The position numbers and the translations under genes are program-made. Below are positions 18,070 to 25,870 of a stretch of DNA of 64,000 bases, in pieces. The stretch lies in NCBI RefSeq assembly GCF_002150805.1, contig NZ_MTBA01000001.1:1-64000 (forward strand), written 5' to 3'. Positions within the stretch are counted from its first letter, which is position 1. Every line of letters starts with the position of its first letter. The notes below the pieces were generated by a model. That model did no database searches. It was not told where the DNA came from and saw only the letters and a list, made by a program, of their open reading frames with translations. This DNA comes from Oceanospirillum sanctuarii (GTDB taxonomy: Bacteria > Pseudomonadota > Gammaproteobacteria > Pseudomonadales > Halomonadaceae).

Positions 18070-18089
18070 TTATCGACATACGGAATACG

Positions 18090-18113
18090 CCTGATCGAAG
18101 GAAAGAGATCAGG
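18090..18113 (+). other. Hairpin with a GGA-containing loop after the CBS gene
   Basis: CCTGATC and GATCAGG enclose the loop GAAGGAAAGA. It may be a weak terminator of the CBS gene (followed by AAATAGGTTTTA). The exposed GGA is also what a CsrA/RsmA site looks like, which is notable because the Rsm-like RNA candidate lies just downstream. Confidence 0.4.
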
Positions 18114-18159
18114 AAATAGGTTTTATAACTATCTGAAATATAGGATTAAGTTGCTGTTT

Positions 18160-18177
18160 TGTAGGATATCTCTTACA
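18160..18177 (+). promoter_or_regulatory. GacA-type upstream activating sequence
   Basis: TGTAGG-ATATCT-CTTACA matches the GacA site TGTAAG-N6-CTTACA with a single mismatch in the left half. Its centre is about 63 bases before the predicted start of the RNA at 18231, the distance seen for several Pseudomonas rsm genes. Confidence 0.7.
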
Positions 18178-18200
18178 CGGTGAGAGGGGTATCGCGTCTA

Positions 18201-18227
18201 TTGTCGCAACCTGAGCTGACCTAGAAT
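18201..18227 (+). promoter_or_regulatory. Putative promoter of the Rsm-like RNA
   Basis: TAGAAT (18222-18227) fits a -10 element; TTGTCG (18201-18206) is a weak -35 with a short 15-base spacer, typical of activator-dependent promoters. Confidence 0.45.
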
Positions 18228-18230
18228 GAA

Positions 18231-18328
18231 GTCTCTCGGGGAAATGTAGAAAAGCGCAATGGAAGCGAGTCCACGGATAGGACTGTTATCGTATATAGAG
18301 AGCCTCCAAGGATTGGAGGCTTTTTTTT
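18231..18328 (+). ncRNA. RsmX/RsmY/RsmZ-type CsrA-titrating small RNA (candidate)
   Basis: No reading frame explains this roughly 98-base segment, which has a GacA-type site and a -10 upstream and ends in a perfect intrinsic terminator. GGA motifs occur in single-stranded or loop positions: CGGGGAAA near the 5' end, CGC-AATGGAA-GCG (18256-18266), AGTCC-ACGGATA-GGACT (18269-18283) and the terminator loop AAGGAT. ACGGAT in a loop is the classic high-affinity CsrA/RsmA site, and GCGCAATGGAAGCG recalls RsmY. The 5' TCTCTC (18232-18237) can pair with GAGAG (18298-18302). Size and layout match Pseudomonas rsm RNAs; expected role is titration of RsmA under GacS/GacA control (inference). The 5' end is approximate. 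Confidence 0.7.
18301..18328 (+). terminator. Intrinsic terminator of the Rsm-like RNA
   Basis: AGCCTCCA (18301-18308) pairs with TGGAGGCT (18314-18321) over an AGGAT loop, followed by a run of eight T. Confidence 0.92.
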
Positions 18329-18524
18329 GCCTGAAATTCGCTGATCACTCTTCTATATTTCTGTCTTCGCCTTTTTCTCTGCGTTTATATCGGGCTTTTA
18401 GTTTCCGTCTGATAATTTTTCGCCTTTCATCTGTTGTAGTGCACCAATACAATGGCTGCTTCGTAAACAGATTTCGCTAACCATCCTGTCTGTATCAACG
18501 AACACCTCTCACAAGGACATTCCC
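18329..18524. other. Leader region of the Omp85-family gene
   Basis: About 195 bases, pyrimidine-rich on the plus strand, with no frame of merit. It must contain the promoter of the gene at 18525. I see no riboswitch-like element. Confidence 0.35.
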
Positions 18525-19637
18525 GTGATCGCCCAAAAAGACACTATTCGTCGTCTGGTCTTAACCTTTACCTTCTTCTTTGGTTTTCTGTCTCTGCTTA
18601 TCAGTCAAACGGCCAGAGCAGAGCGTATTTTGATTCCTATCGCCTTCAGTACTCCGGATACCGGCTTTGCCGGTGGTGCAGCTGTGATCTGGGCGATTCC
18701 AAATCCTGAGGCGGGTGAGAATAAGAACGATACTTTACGGATGTTTGGCTTTTTGTCTCAGAAAGGTCAGATGATGCTGGCGGTGGGTTCCAGTCTTTAT
18801 CGTGATCAGGGTTTTATGCTGCTTGAGCCATCACTTTCCTTTGGTAAAAGCGTTGAAACCAGTCACGGTTTAGGGGCCTTGAGTTCGGCTGATTCAGAAG
18901 AAAGTTATGAAACCGAGTTTGTGAACCTTAAGTTTAAGGCAGGCTGGAATCTGTTGCAGGACAGCTACTTCGGGCCAACAGTACAGCTGCAGAACCGTGA
19001 ATATACGGATCTTACCGAAGCGGGCGACCTGAGAAATTATCTGGCGGCGAATAATGAAGAAGCGGAATCCACCCGGGTCGGTCTGGGTGTTCAGTTGAAG
19101 CGGGATACCCGGGACAACAGTTTCTACAGTCAGGATGGTGTCTTCAGTGAAGCGGAACTTCTGGTTTTTGATGATGCCTGGGGCAGCGATTACAACTTCA
19201 ACCTCTTTGAGCTTGAGCATCGCCGCTTTATTCCGCTGGATTCCCGTTCCGTATTCGCGGTGCAGGCAAAAATTAAAGCTGCCAGTGGTCACGTACCTTA
19301 CGATCAGATGCCTTCGATTGGTGGTGCACAGAGCTTGCGTGGCGTGCTGCAGGATCGTTACCGGGATGAATTTGCGCTTTCCAGTCAGGTGGAATGGCGT
19401 CGTATCCTGACCGATAAGTGGGGAATGGCAGTCTTCAGTGGCTTTGGCGATGTATTCCCATCAGCGGATGAAGTTAGTACCTCTGAACTAAAGTATGCCC
19501 TCGGGATTGGTGGTCGTTATGCGCTGGGTCAGCAGCAGCGGGTTAATTTGCGGTTAGACTTCGGCTACAGCGATGCCTTGGGAGATGCTGAGGCGGATGG
19601 TTTCAATGTCTATTTTCAGGTCGGCGAAGCTTTCTGA
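18525..19637 (+). CDS. Omp85/D15-like outer-membrane beta-barrel protein (BamA/TamA family)
   Basis: A 370-residue exported protein: signal peptide (about 1-32, ending TARAE), then repeated amphipathic strands (LKRDTRDNSFYSQDGVFSEAELLVF, VQAKIKAASG) and the conserved Omp85 substrate-loop motif GGAQSLRGVLQDRYRDE (L-R-G-x-x-x-x-R-Y, near 275). It ends in a terminal strand with Phe as last residue (VYFQVGEAF), the outer-membrane insertion signature. No POTRA domain fits, so it is a barrel-only surface-antigen protein rather than BamA. GTG start at 18525 with AAGGACATTCCC before it. The cargo, if any, is unknown. Confidence 0.8.
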   Translation: MIAQKDTIRRLVLTFTFFFGFLSLLISQTARAERILIPIAFSTPDTGFAGGAAVIWAIPNPEAGENKNDTLRMFGFLSQKGQMMLAVGSSLYRDQGFMLLEPSLSFGKSVETSHGLGALSSADSEESYETEFVNLKFKAGWNLLQDSYFGPTVQLQNREYTDLTEAGDLRNYLAANNEEAESTRVGLGVQLKRDTRDNSFYSQDGVFSEAELLVFDDAWGSDYNFNLFELEHRRFIPLDSRSVFAVQAKIKAASGHVPYDQMPSIGGAQSLRGVLQDRYRDEFALSSQVEWRRILTDKWGMAVFSGFGDVFPSADEVSTSELKYALGIGGRYALGQQQRVNLRLDFGYSDALGDAEADGFNVYFQVGEAF

Positions 19638-19719
19638 TCGCTGTATAAGCCATTTATCCTGAATTAAGCACCGGATCTGTTCCCGGTTCGGTGCAGCTGT
19701 TGCGCGGAAAAACTGACCG

Positions 19720-20391
19720 ATGAATTTCTCTTCCACCGAGATCGAAGGCCTCTGGGTTTGGGTTGCGAATATTGCGGCGGTAATTGCTGTCTTTCATGCC
19801 ATTCGCTACGCCCAATGGAAAAAACTCTTTGCGGAAACTCAGTTTCAGCATCTCTATCTGGGGGCGACGGTTTTTGTCACCCTGCTCTGGCAGCTGAAGG
19901 CGGATATCACGCCGTTAGTCAGCCTGCACTTTCTGATGTCGATGACCCTGACAGTCATGTTCCGCTGGCAGTTTGCGCTATTGGCGAGTGTGCTGGCGCT
20001 TGCCGGACTAACCTGGAGCGGTAAGGCCCCCATTGAGCTTTTTGGCGTCAACGTCATCACCACAGGTGTTGTGCCTGTAGCGGCCAGTCACTTTATCTTC
20101 CGTTGGGTGGATGAGCATCTGCCGGATAACTTCTTTGTTCTGCTTTTTGGTGCCTGTTTTTTTGGCAGCGCCATGACGGCATTGGCTTCGGGCTTATCGT
20201 TGATGATAGGGCTGTGGCTGGGGTCGTCCGCTTATGACTTTGCCCGTATCTCCAGCGAATACTTTCTCTTCCTGCCTATTATTCTGCCACCGGAAGCCGT
20301 GGTGAATGGTATGTTGCTGAGTTCTATTATGGTGTTTAAGCCGGATTGGGTGCAGAGCTTCGATTATCACCGCTATTTTGATGATAAATAA
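19720..20391 (+). CDS. CbiM-like energy-coupling-factor permease (S-component type)
   Basis: A 223-residue membrane protein with about six or seven hydrophobic segments, with HFLMSMTLTVMFRWQFALLASVLAL and FGVNVITTGVVPVAASHFIF matching the CbiM/NikM-related permease group. It lacks the metal-binding N-terminus (MHIMEG type) of true CbiM, so cobalt or nickel specificity is doubtful. No ECF ATPase or T-component is next to it. It may work alone or with components elsewhere. ATG at 19720 is 82 bases after the barrel gene, with which it may be cotranscribed. Confidence 0.7.
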   Translation: MNFSSTEIEGLWVWVANIAAVIAVFHAIRYAQWKKLFAETQFQHLYLGATVFVTLLWQLKADITPLVSLHFLMSMTLTVMFRWQFALLASVLALAGLTWSGKAPIELFGVNVITTGVVPVAASHFIFRWVDEHLPDNFFVLLFGACFFGSAMTALASGLSLMIGLWLGSSAYDFARISSEYFLFLPIILPPEAVVNGMLLSSIMVFKPDWVQSFDYHRYFDDK

Positions 20392-20464
20392 GCTGTTTTG
20401 GCTCTGAGCGTTATAAGGTCAGTACGCTGGATTTAATTTCAGTTTCTGTTAATATCCCGCTCGT

Positions 20465-20680
20465 CCCGGGGGAGTAGTCGCTCTTCTTGTCTGAGGTTTT
20501 CATCCCTGAAAACACTCCGACCGAACCAGAGGTTTACATCAACATAGTTGGTCCTCAATGACCATGGTGTAAACAGCCGCATTGAACGCAATCCGGCCTG
20601 ACGAGACCTGTGACACAACATGCTGAACCGGGGCCGGAGCAGCGTGGTGTGTCATAGTGTTTGTTCTCTGCCGGCCCCCA
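20465..20680 (+). promoter_or_regulatory. yybP-ykoY manganese riboswitch
   Basis: The aptamer signatures are present: GGGGGAGTAG (20468-20477), CATCAACATAGTTGG (from 20537), and GCCTGACGAGACCT (20596-20609). The expression platform is a strong hairpin, GGGGCCGG (20630-20637) with CCGGCCCC (20671-20678), ending 13 bases before the ATG of the TMEM165-type gene, so it can hide the ribosome site. The class senses Mn2+ and turns on efflux genes; here the mechanism looks translational because no T run follows. Confidence 0.85.
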
Positions 20681-20691
20681 AAGTGAATTCC

Positions 20692-21264
20692 ATGGAAGCA
20701 TTTCTTTTCTCGACCTTGTCCGTAGCCCTTGCCGAAATTGGCGACAAGACACAGCTGCTGGCTTTTCTTCTTATTTCCCGATTCCGCAAACCTTGGCCGA
20801 TTATCTGGGGCATTCTGGTGGCGACGCTGGCAAACCATGCGATTGCAGGTTGGTTAGGTGCTGTTGCAGCGGACTGGCTTCAGGGCGACTGGCTGAAATG
20901 GCTGGTGGGCGGTTCCTTTATCGCGGTAGGTCTCTGGATTCTGATTCCGGACAAGATGGAAGATGAAGAGGAAAACCCTTTTGAGAAATATGGTGCTTTC
21001 CTTGCCACTGTGATTCTTTTCTTTATCGCCGAAATTGGTGACAAAACGCAGGTCGCTACCGTGATTCTGGGTGCTCAGTTTGAAGCCCTGTTCTGGGTGG
21101 TGATGGGTACTACTGTCGGTATGATGCTGGCAAACGTGCCTGTAGTTGCCATCGGTCATCTGGCCGTTGATAAGCTACCGCTGAAGTGGATTCGTATTGT
21201 TGCCAGTTCCGCCTTCGTTATTCTGGGTATCTGGGTGCTGCTGTCTGAGCAGGCGATTATGTAG
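20692..21264 (+). CDS. TMEM165/GDT1 (UPF0016) family manganese transporter
   Basis: A 190-residue inner-membrane protein with about six segments and the two hallmark motifs E-I-G-D-K-T at residues 15-20 and 114-119 (one per inverted repeat), which coordinate the cation. Bacterial members (MneA type) export Mn2+; the upstream manganese riboswitch at 20465-20680 supports this directly. The ATG at 20692 is chosen because the motif spacing and the riboswitch platform point to it; the longer frame from 20620 lies inside the riboswitch. No partner genes follow. Confidence 0.93.
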   Translation: MEAFLFSTLSVALAEIGDKTQLLAFLLISRFRKPWPIIWGILVATLANHAIAGWLGAVAADWLQGDWLKWLVGGSFIAVGLWILIPDKMEDEEENPFEKYGAFLATVILFFIAEIGDKTQVATVILGAQFEALFWVVMGTTVGMMLANVPVVAIGHLAVDKLPLKWIRIVASSAFVILGIWVLLSEQAIM

Positions 21265-21316
21265 CTCCTCGTTGTCACTCCCTCTTTGTAGCTTCTCTGC
21301 ACGATTAACATAGTTC

Positions 21317-21366
21317 CCGGCAGCTCAGGTGTTCCTTGTAATACTAGGATCTCCTTGAGCTGCCGG
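21317..21366. repeat. 11-bp inverted repeat with 28-base spacer
   Basis: CCGGCAGCTCA (21317-21327) and TGAGCTGCCGG (21356-21366). It may form a transcript-end hairpin for the manganese transporter gene, but no T run follows. A second hairpin, ACCTCCTCCG (21467-21476) with CGGAGGAGGT (21489-21498), sits just past the stop codon of the convergent YfcC gene. Confidence 0.6.
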
Positions 21367-21508
21367 TATGATTTTCCAGACAGTAATATTTGAGTGCTCT
21401 GAGAAGGACTTGAATGACTCTGTAGGAAAAGCTGTTTTGGCACAGCGAAGCAGAAGGGTGAGTCATACCTCCTCCGCGAGGCTTTTTACGGAGGAGGTAG
21501 TTATATTG

Positions 21509-22921
21509 TCAGTAGCCCATGTAAGCGGCTGCAATCATCATGATCCAGCATACCGCGTACATAGGCACCATGACCGGCAGGATGACAGGCAGCCAGCGGG
21601 CGTAGGATACCCGCCCCAGTGCCAGCATGGCCAAAATGCCACCCGCAGTGGGGATAAACAGATTGGTCAGGCCGTCACCAATCTGAAATGCGGTAACCAT
21701 GAGCTGCCTGCTCATGCCGATCAGATCAGCTACCGGAATCAGGATTGGCATGGTGATCAGAGCCTGGGCTGAGCCGCTGGGGATGAACAGGTTAATGACG
21801 CCCTGAATAACGCTGGTCACCAGTGCGGCTAGTGCTACTGGGGTATCCTCAAGAATTGAACTCAGAGACTTGACGATAGTATCAACGATATGGGCATCGT
21901 TCAGGACTACCTGTATCGAGGCAGCCAGTCCGATGATCAGAGCTCCCGAGGTCACCGATGCCGCGCCTTCCATTAGTTGACGAACCAGTTGATTGGCACT
22001 GAGGCCAGAAGCAAAGCCGATCACTATCGCCATCATCAGGAAAACCGCTGTGATTTCCTTGATATACCAACCGCGGGTGAATACCCCAGCCAGCATGGTC
22101 GCCAGCCCGGTCAGGAAAATCAGCAGGACGATCAGGTTGTTGCGTGACACTCTGTACTCATGCAGAGCCTTACTCATTTCCACCGGCTGATCATCATGGA
22201 GCTCTATCTTGACCACGCGTAGGCAGATATAAGCCGAGAGAATAGCCAGGCAGATCAGCACCATCATAGTGCGCAGTTCCCAACCTGAAAACAGGGGAAG
22301 TTCACCGATGCTCTGTGCGACACCTACGGTATAGGGACTGATAGGGGACAGCGCAAAACCAACACCAATGCCACCTACGGCCATGGTAACGCCGACCAGT
22401 CGGGAGCAGCCAATGGCTGAAGCGATTAGGACACCAACCGGCACCAGGGCGATATTGTTTTCCCCTCCGACAGCAACGCCAAAAAAGCCATAGATGAAAG
22501 TGCCCAGAATAATCACCATATTACGGTTTTTAATACTGCTGTTGGCGCCAAGCTTGTTAGCGGTTACTCCAATCAGATTTTCCAGGGCTCCCGTGCCCTT
22601 AAGCACATGGAATAAGCCGCCAGCGATAAACACGATAAACAGAAACTGGGACGCATTGATCATGCCTTGTGGGATAGCAAGAAACAGATGAAAGAAATGC
22701 AGCGGCTCCACATCCGTCAGGTACTGGAAAGAGTTCGGGATAACCCTGCTTCGACCACCCACGACCTCTCGTGCGAATTCACCTGCCGGAATCAGGAATG
22801 TCAGTAGGTAAACACTGACCAGCACCATAAAAATCAGCACCATAGGGTCGGGAAATTCACTAAACCATCGGCGTTTTTTTACGTCCCCTGTGGGACGGCT
22901 AGCGGGCGGTTGTTGGCTCAT
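21509..22921 (-). CDS. YfcC/ArcD-like membrane transporter
   Basis: A 470-residue carrier with about 12 membrane segments. FPDPMVLIFMVLVSVYLLTFLIPAGEF near the N-terminus, FGVAVGGENNIALVPV, and the closing GDGLTNLFIPTAGGILAML are characteristic of the YfcC (DUF1504, DcuC-superfamily) carriers. Substrate unknown; because the M20 amidohydrolase gene lies immediately upstream on the same strand (39-base gap), a peptide, N-acyl amino acid or related amide is the likely cargo (inference). The divergent LysR gene at 24306 probably controls both. Confidence 0.83.
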   Translation of the reverse strand: MSQQPPASRPTGDVKKRRWFSEFPDPMVLIFMVLVSVYLLTFLIPAGEFAREVVGGRSRVIPNSFQYLTDVEPLHFFHLFLAIPQGMINASQFLFIVFIAGGLFHVLKGTGALENLIGVTANKLGANSSIKNRNMVIILGTFIYGFFGVAVGGENNIALVPVGVLIASAIGCSRLVGVTMAVGGIGVGFALSPISPYTVGVAQSIGELPLFSGWELRTMMVLICLAILSAYICLRVVKIELHDDQPVEMSKALHEYRVSRNNLIVLLIFLTGLATMLAGVFTRGWYIKEITAVFLMMAIVIGFASGLSANQLVRQLMEGAASVTSGALIIGLAASIQVVLNDAHIVDTIVKSLSSILEDTPVALAALVTSVIQGVINLFIPSGSAQALITMPILIPVADLIGMSRQLMVTAFQIGDGLTNLFIPTAGGILAMLALGRVSYARWLPVILPVMVPMYAVCWIMMIAAAYMGY

Positions 22922-22960
22922 AAGGGCTTCCTCAGTGATTGCTTGTTATTAGTGTTCGGG

Positions 22961-24190
22961 TCACGCTTCAGGCTCTTCGTTCGGATTGAAGTAGCGGGAC
23001 AGTAAGCTGACCAGAAAGGTTGAGGCCGCTTCCATGCAGGCATCGTTAAAATCATAGTGTGGGTTGTGTACACTGCAGGGCCCCACTCTGGTGCCTGCGT
23101 CATGGCCGTTGTCGCCATTACCGACCAGGAAATAGCAACCGGGAACCTGTTCCAGGAAATAGGCACAGTCCTCGCTGCCTGTCAGCGGGGGGATAGATGC
23201 ATCGACTTGATCAACGCCAAACACTTCTTGGGCTGTGTTTATGGCCAGATGTGTCATCTCGGGATCATTTTTTAGCACGGGGTAGCCACGGCTATACACA
23301 ATGTCACACTGACAGTCGAAAGCACTGGCCTGTGACTGAGCAAGGGTACGAATCCGGTGTTCAAGGGTGTCACGTACTTCCGGTGCCAGAGTACGAATAC
23401 TGAGCTCCAGCTCGGCTGTGTTGGGAATCACATTGGCTGATGTTCCTGCCTGCATGCGCCCTACGCTGATTAGTGCCGTCTGATTCGGGTCTACGTTACG
23501 TCCGATAATGCTCTGTAGTGCTAGTAAGGTTGCGGAGGCGGGCAGAGTAGGATCTTGTGCAAGATGGGGTAGAGCCGCATGTCCGCCTTTGCCGGTAAAG
23601 GTAAGCTTAGCGGTGTCAGAGGAGGCCATAAACGCTCCTTCACGGAAGCAGAGTTTCCCCACAGGTATCCCAGGGAAATTGTGCAGAGCAAATAGTGCAT
23701 CGCAGGGAAACCGCTCAAATAATCCTTCCTCTATCATGCGTTCGGCCCCGCCACGGAACCCCATCTCCTCCGCTGGCTGGAAGATTAGATTCAAGGTGCC
23801 GTTTCCGGGTAGCTGTTGTGTGCGATGCAGGCGGGAAATGGCCTCGGCAACACCCAGCAAGATGGCAGTATGGCCATCGTGACCACAGGCATGCATTTTG
23901 CCACTTATCTGGCTGGCCCAGGGCAATCCGGTGGCCTCCTGAATAGGCAGCGCATCCATATCCGCACGCAGACCAAGTCGAAGTCCGGGTTTATTGCCCC
24001 ACTTCAGAACGGCTACGACCCCTGTAACAGCTATGTTGGTATGAACGTCATAGCCCCAGCTTTTAAGCAGCTCGGCCACTAGCCTGCTGGTAGCGAACTC
24101 TTCAAACCCCAGCTCCGGATGCTGATGGATTTGGCGTCGCCAGTCCTTCATCTGGTCTAAATCTGGAGAAATTGTTGAGTGAACTTTCAT
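22961..24190 (-). CDS. M20-family amidohydrolase (hippurate hydrolase/N-acyl amino acid hydrolase type)
   Basis: About 409 residues. Metal-binding residues of the M20D group are visible: LRADMDALPI (with D), GKMHACGHDGHTAILLG (C-G-H-D-G-H), QPAEEMGFRGGAERMIEEG (catalytic E-E), and the distal TGSEDCAYFLEQVPG and HNPHYDFND (His). These cleave amide bonds of N-acyl amino acids or small peptides, or p-aminobenzoyl-glutamate. The ATG at 24190 follows AGGTGG by 7 bases; an upstream frame to 24223 lacks a good site. First gene of a two-gene unit with the YfcC carrier. Confidence 0.88.
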   Translation of the reverse strand: MKVHSTISPDLDQMKDWRRQIHQHPELGFEEFATSRLVAELLKSWGYDVHTNIAVTGVVAVLKWGNKPGLRLGLRADMDALPIQEATGLPWASQISGKMHACGHDGHTAILLGVAEAISRLHRTQQLPGNGTLNLIFQPAEEMGFRGGAERMIEEGLFERFPCDALFALHNFPGIPVGKLCFREGAFMASSDTAKLTFTGKGGHAALPHLAQDPTLPASATLLALQSIIGRNVDPNQTALISVGRMQAGTSANVIPNTAELELSIRTLAPEVRDTLEHRIRTLAQSQASAFDCQCDIVYSRGYPVLKNDPEMTHLAINTAQEVFGVDQVDASIPPLTGSEDCAYFLEQVPGCYFLVGNGDNGHDAGTRVGPCSVHNPHYDFNDACMEAASTFLVSLLSRYFNPNEEPEA

Positions 24191-24305
24191 AAATAACCAC
24201 CTGCTAACATGGACTTCCATCACGGGAGTCTCATAATATCGGGCTCAAGTTATAGCGAAAAGGCAGCTTTTTTTGCCTGGTGACAACTATTGGTGTTCAC
24301 ATAAA

Positions 24306-25196
24306 ATGAAAAATCATCAGCTCAAAGCTCTGTTGAAAGTTGCAGAGGAAGGTTCGATTCGAGCTGCGGCAAAGGCACTTCATCTCAGTCAGAGTGCGTT
24401 GACTAAGGCGTTGCGTGAGCTGGAAACGGATCTGGGAGCGCAACTGCTGATCCGCAGCTATCGAGGTGTGGAGTTCACTCCATCGGGAAAAGCGTTATTG
24501 ACTCGGGCTAGACTGGCGATGTCTACCTTAGACAAAGCCCGCGATGAGATACGCTGGTTGCAGGGTGGTGCAGGCATGCGGGTCAATGCAGCTGTGACCT
24601 CGTCCGTTGCGGCCACTGCATTAGCAACAGTGTTGAATGAGTTTGAAAGCGAGCTGCCTGACGTCAGTCTCAGGTTTGTCGAGGGCCTGTTGCCGACGGT
24701 TCTGCCAGGGCTGATTGAAGGCAGCCTCGACTTTGCCATCGCTGTGGCTGAACCTGAACAGTTGCCTTATGAAATTGTCTTTGAGCCTCTGGCTCAAATT
24801 CTATCCGAACCCGTGGCCCGGGAGGGGCATCCTTTGCTGAGTGTGAACAGCTGGTCTGAGATGCTGTCTGCCCGTTGGGTGCTTAGCCTGGCGCCCGGTA
24901 GCTCGGCACAGCAGTTGGTCAACTGGCTTGATTCACAAGGTGTGAACGTATCACAGCAAGTTGTCCACTGTGACTCGCCTTTCCTAATGGTTGAGCTCAT
25001 TCGCCGGACCGATCTGGTGGGTTTTGGTCCACGAGTGTTCTGTGACGACCCGCTTTCAGGTTGTGGCTTGTCGTGTTTTGATACTTTACCCGCTTTTCCC
25101 GCACATTCCCTAGGTTTGCTTAAGCTCAGAGGGGTACCCCTGAGCCCTGCAGCAGAGAAACTCGCCAACCTGTTCCGGAGTCATATTAGCCAGTAA
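24306..25196 (+). CDS. LysR-family transcriptional regulator
   Basis: A 296-residue LTTR: winged helix at 1-60 (HQLKALLKVAEEGSIRAAAKALHLSQSALTKALRELETDLGAQLLIR) and a type-2 periplasmic-binding-like effector domain from about 90. It is divergent from the M20/YfcC pair across about 115 bases, the classic arrangement in which the LTTR activates its neighbour. The inducer is unknown but presumably the amide substrate. The ATG at 24306 is chosen by alignment with LTTR N-termini; the upstream frame adds a non-conserved MPGDNYWCSHK. Confidence 0.9.
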   Translation: MKNHQLKALLKVAEEGSIRAAAKALHLSQSALTKALRELETDLGAQLLIRSYRGVEFTPSGKALLTRARLAMSTLDKARDEIRWLQGGAGMRVNAAVTSSVAATALATVLNEFESELPDVSLRFVEGLLPTVLPGLIEGSLDFAIAVAEPEQLPYEIVFEPLAQILSEPVAREGHPLLSVNSWSEMLSARWVLSLAPGSSAQQLVNWLDSQGVNVSQQVVHCDSPFLMVELIRRTDLVGFGPRVFCDDPLSGCGLSCFDTLPAFPAHSLGLLKLRGVPLSPAAEKLANLFRSHISQ

Positions 25197-25291
25197 ATAT
25201 GATGATCCGTGGGCAAGGCTAGCTGAAGGGGGATAAAGAGTAGCAGGTGCATTTCTGCATCAGTCAGATAGGTGCTTTGGTAGCAAAACCT

Positions 25292-25870
25292 TCACTCACG
25301 CACCGGACGTTTCTGTAGCTTTCGTTGCAGCGTTCTTCTATGCATGCCCAGCTGGCGGGCTGTGGCGGAGATATTACCGTCGTTTTCCGTCAGTACCTTC
25401 TGGATATGTTCCCAGGTCAGGCGGTTTACGCTCATCGGCTTCTCGGCGATCTCCTGCTCCGGATTAGCGTCTGTCTGTTTCAGTGCCGCCAGAATCTCAT
25501 CGGTATCCGCAGGTTTTGGCAGGTAGTTCACAGCACCCAACTTAATCGCTTCTACGGCGGTGGCGATGCTGGAATAACCGGTCAGAATCACCACTTTGCA
25601 ATCCGGCACCAGCTCCAGCAGGCGAGGCAGCAGGTTAAGGCCGGTATCACCTTCCATCTTAAGATCCAGTGAGGCAAGACTGGGCTGATGCTCTTCGATC
25701 AGAGGTAGCGCAGCTTCAGCGGATTCTGCAACGACTGTGGTGTAGCCACGGCGGGTCAGGGAGCGGGACATCACCTGAGTAAAAACAGGGTCGTCGTCCA
25801 CAATCAGGAACACATTATTTCTCAGTAATGAGTCTGAATTTAGAGAGTTATTCAGGCTTTGCGGGCTCAT
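25292..25870 (-). CDS. regA: RegA/PrrA/RoxR-type response regulator
   Basis: A 192-residue regulator: receiver domain (about 18-130) with acidic pocket VDDD (24-27), phospho-acceptor Asp69 (LASLDLKM), and K in LPKPAD; then a short linker and a Fis-type helix-turn-helix NISATARQLGMHRRTLQRKLQKR at the C-terminus, which is nearly invariant in this family. It controls redox-responsive genes (respiration, CO2 and nitrogen metabolism). Its ATG lies inside the end of the kinase gene (23-base overlap), so the two are translationally coupled. Confidence 0.93.
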   Translation of the reverse strand: MSPQSLNNSLNSDSLLRNNVFLIVDDDPVFTQVMSRSLTRRGYTTVVAESAEAALPLIEEHQPSLASLDLKMEGDTGLNLLPRLLELVPDCKVVILTGYSSIATAVEAIKLGAVNYLPKPADTDEILAALKQTDANPEQEIAEKPMSVNRLTWEHIQKVLTENDGNISATARQLGMHRRTLQRKLQKRPVRE

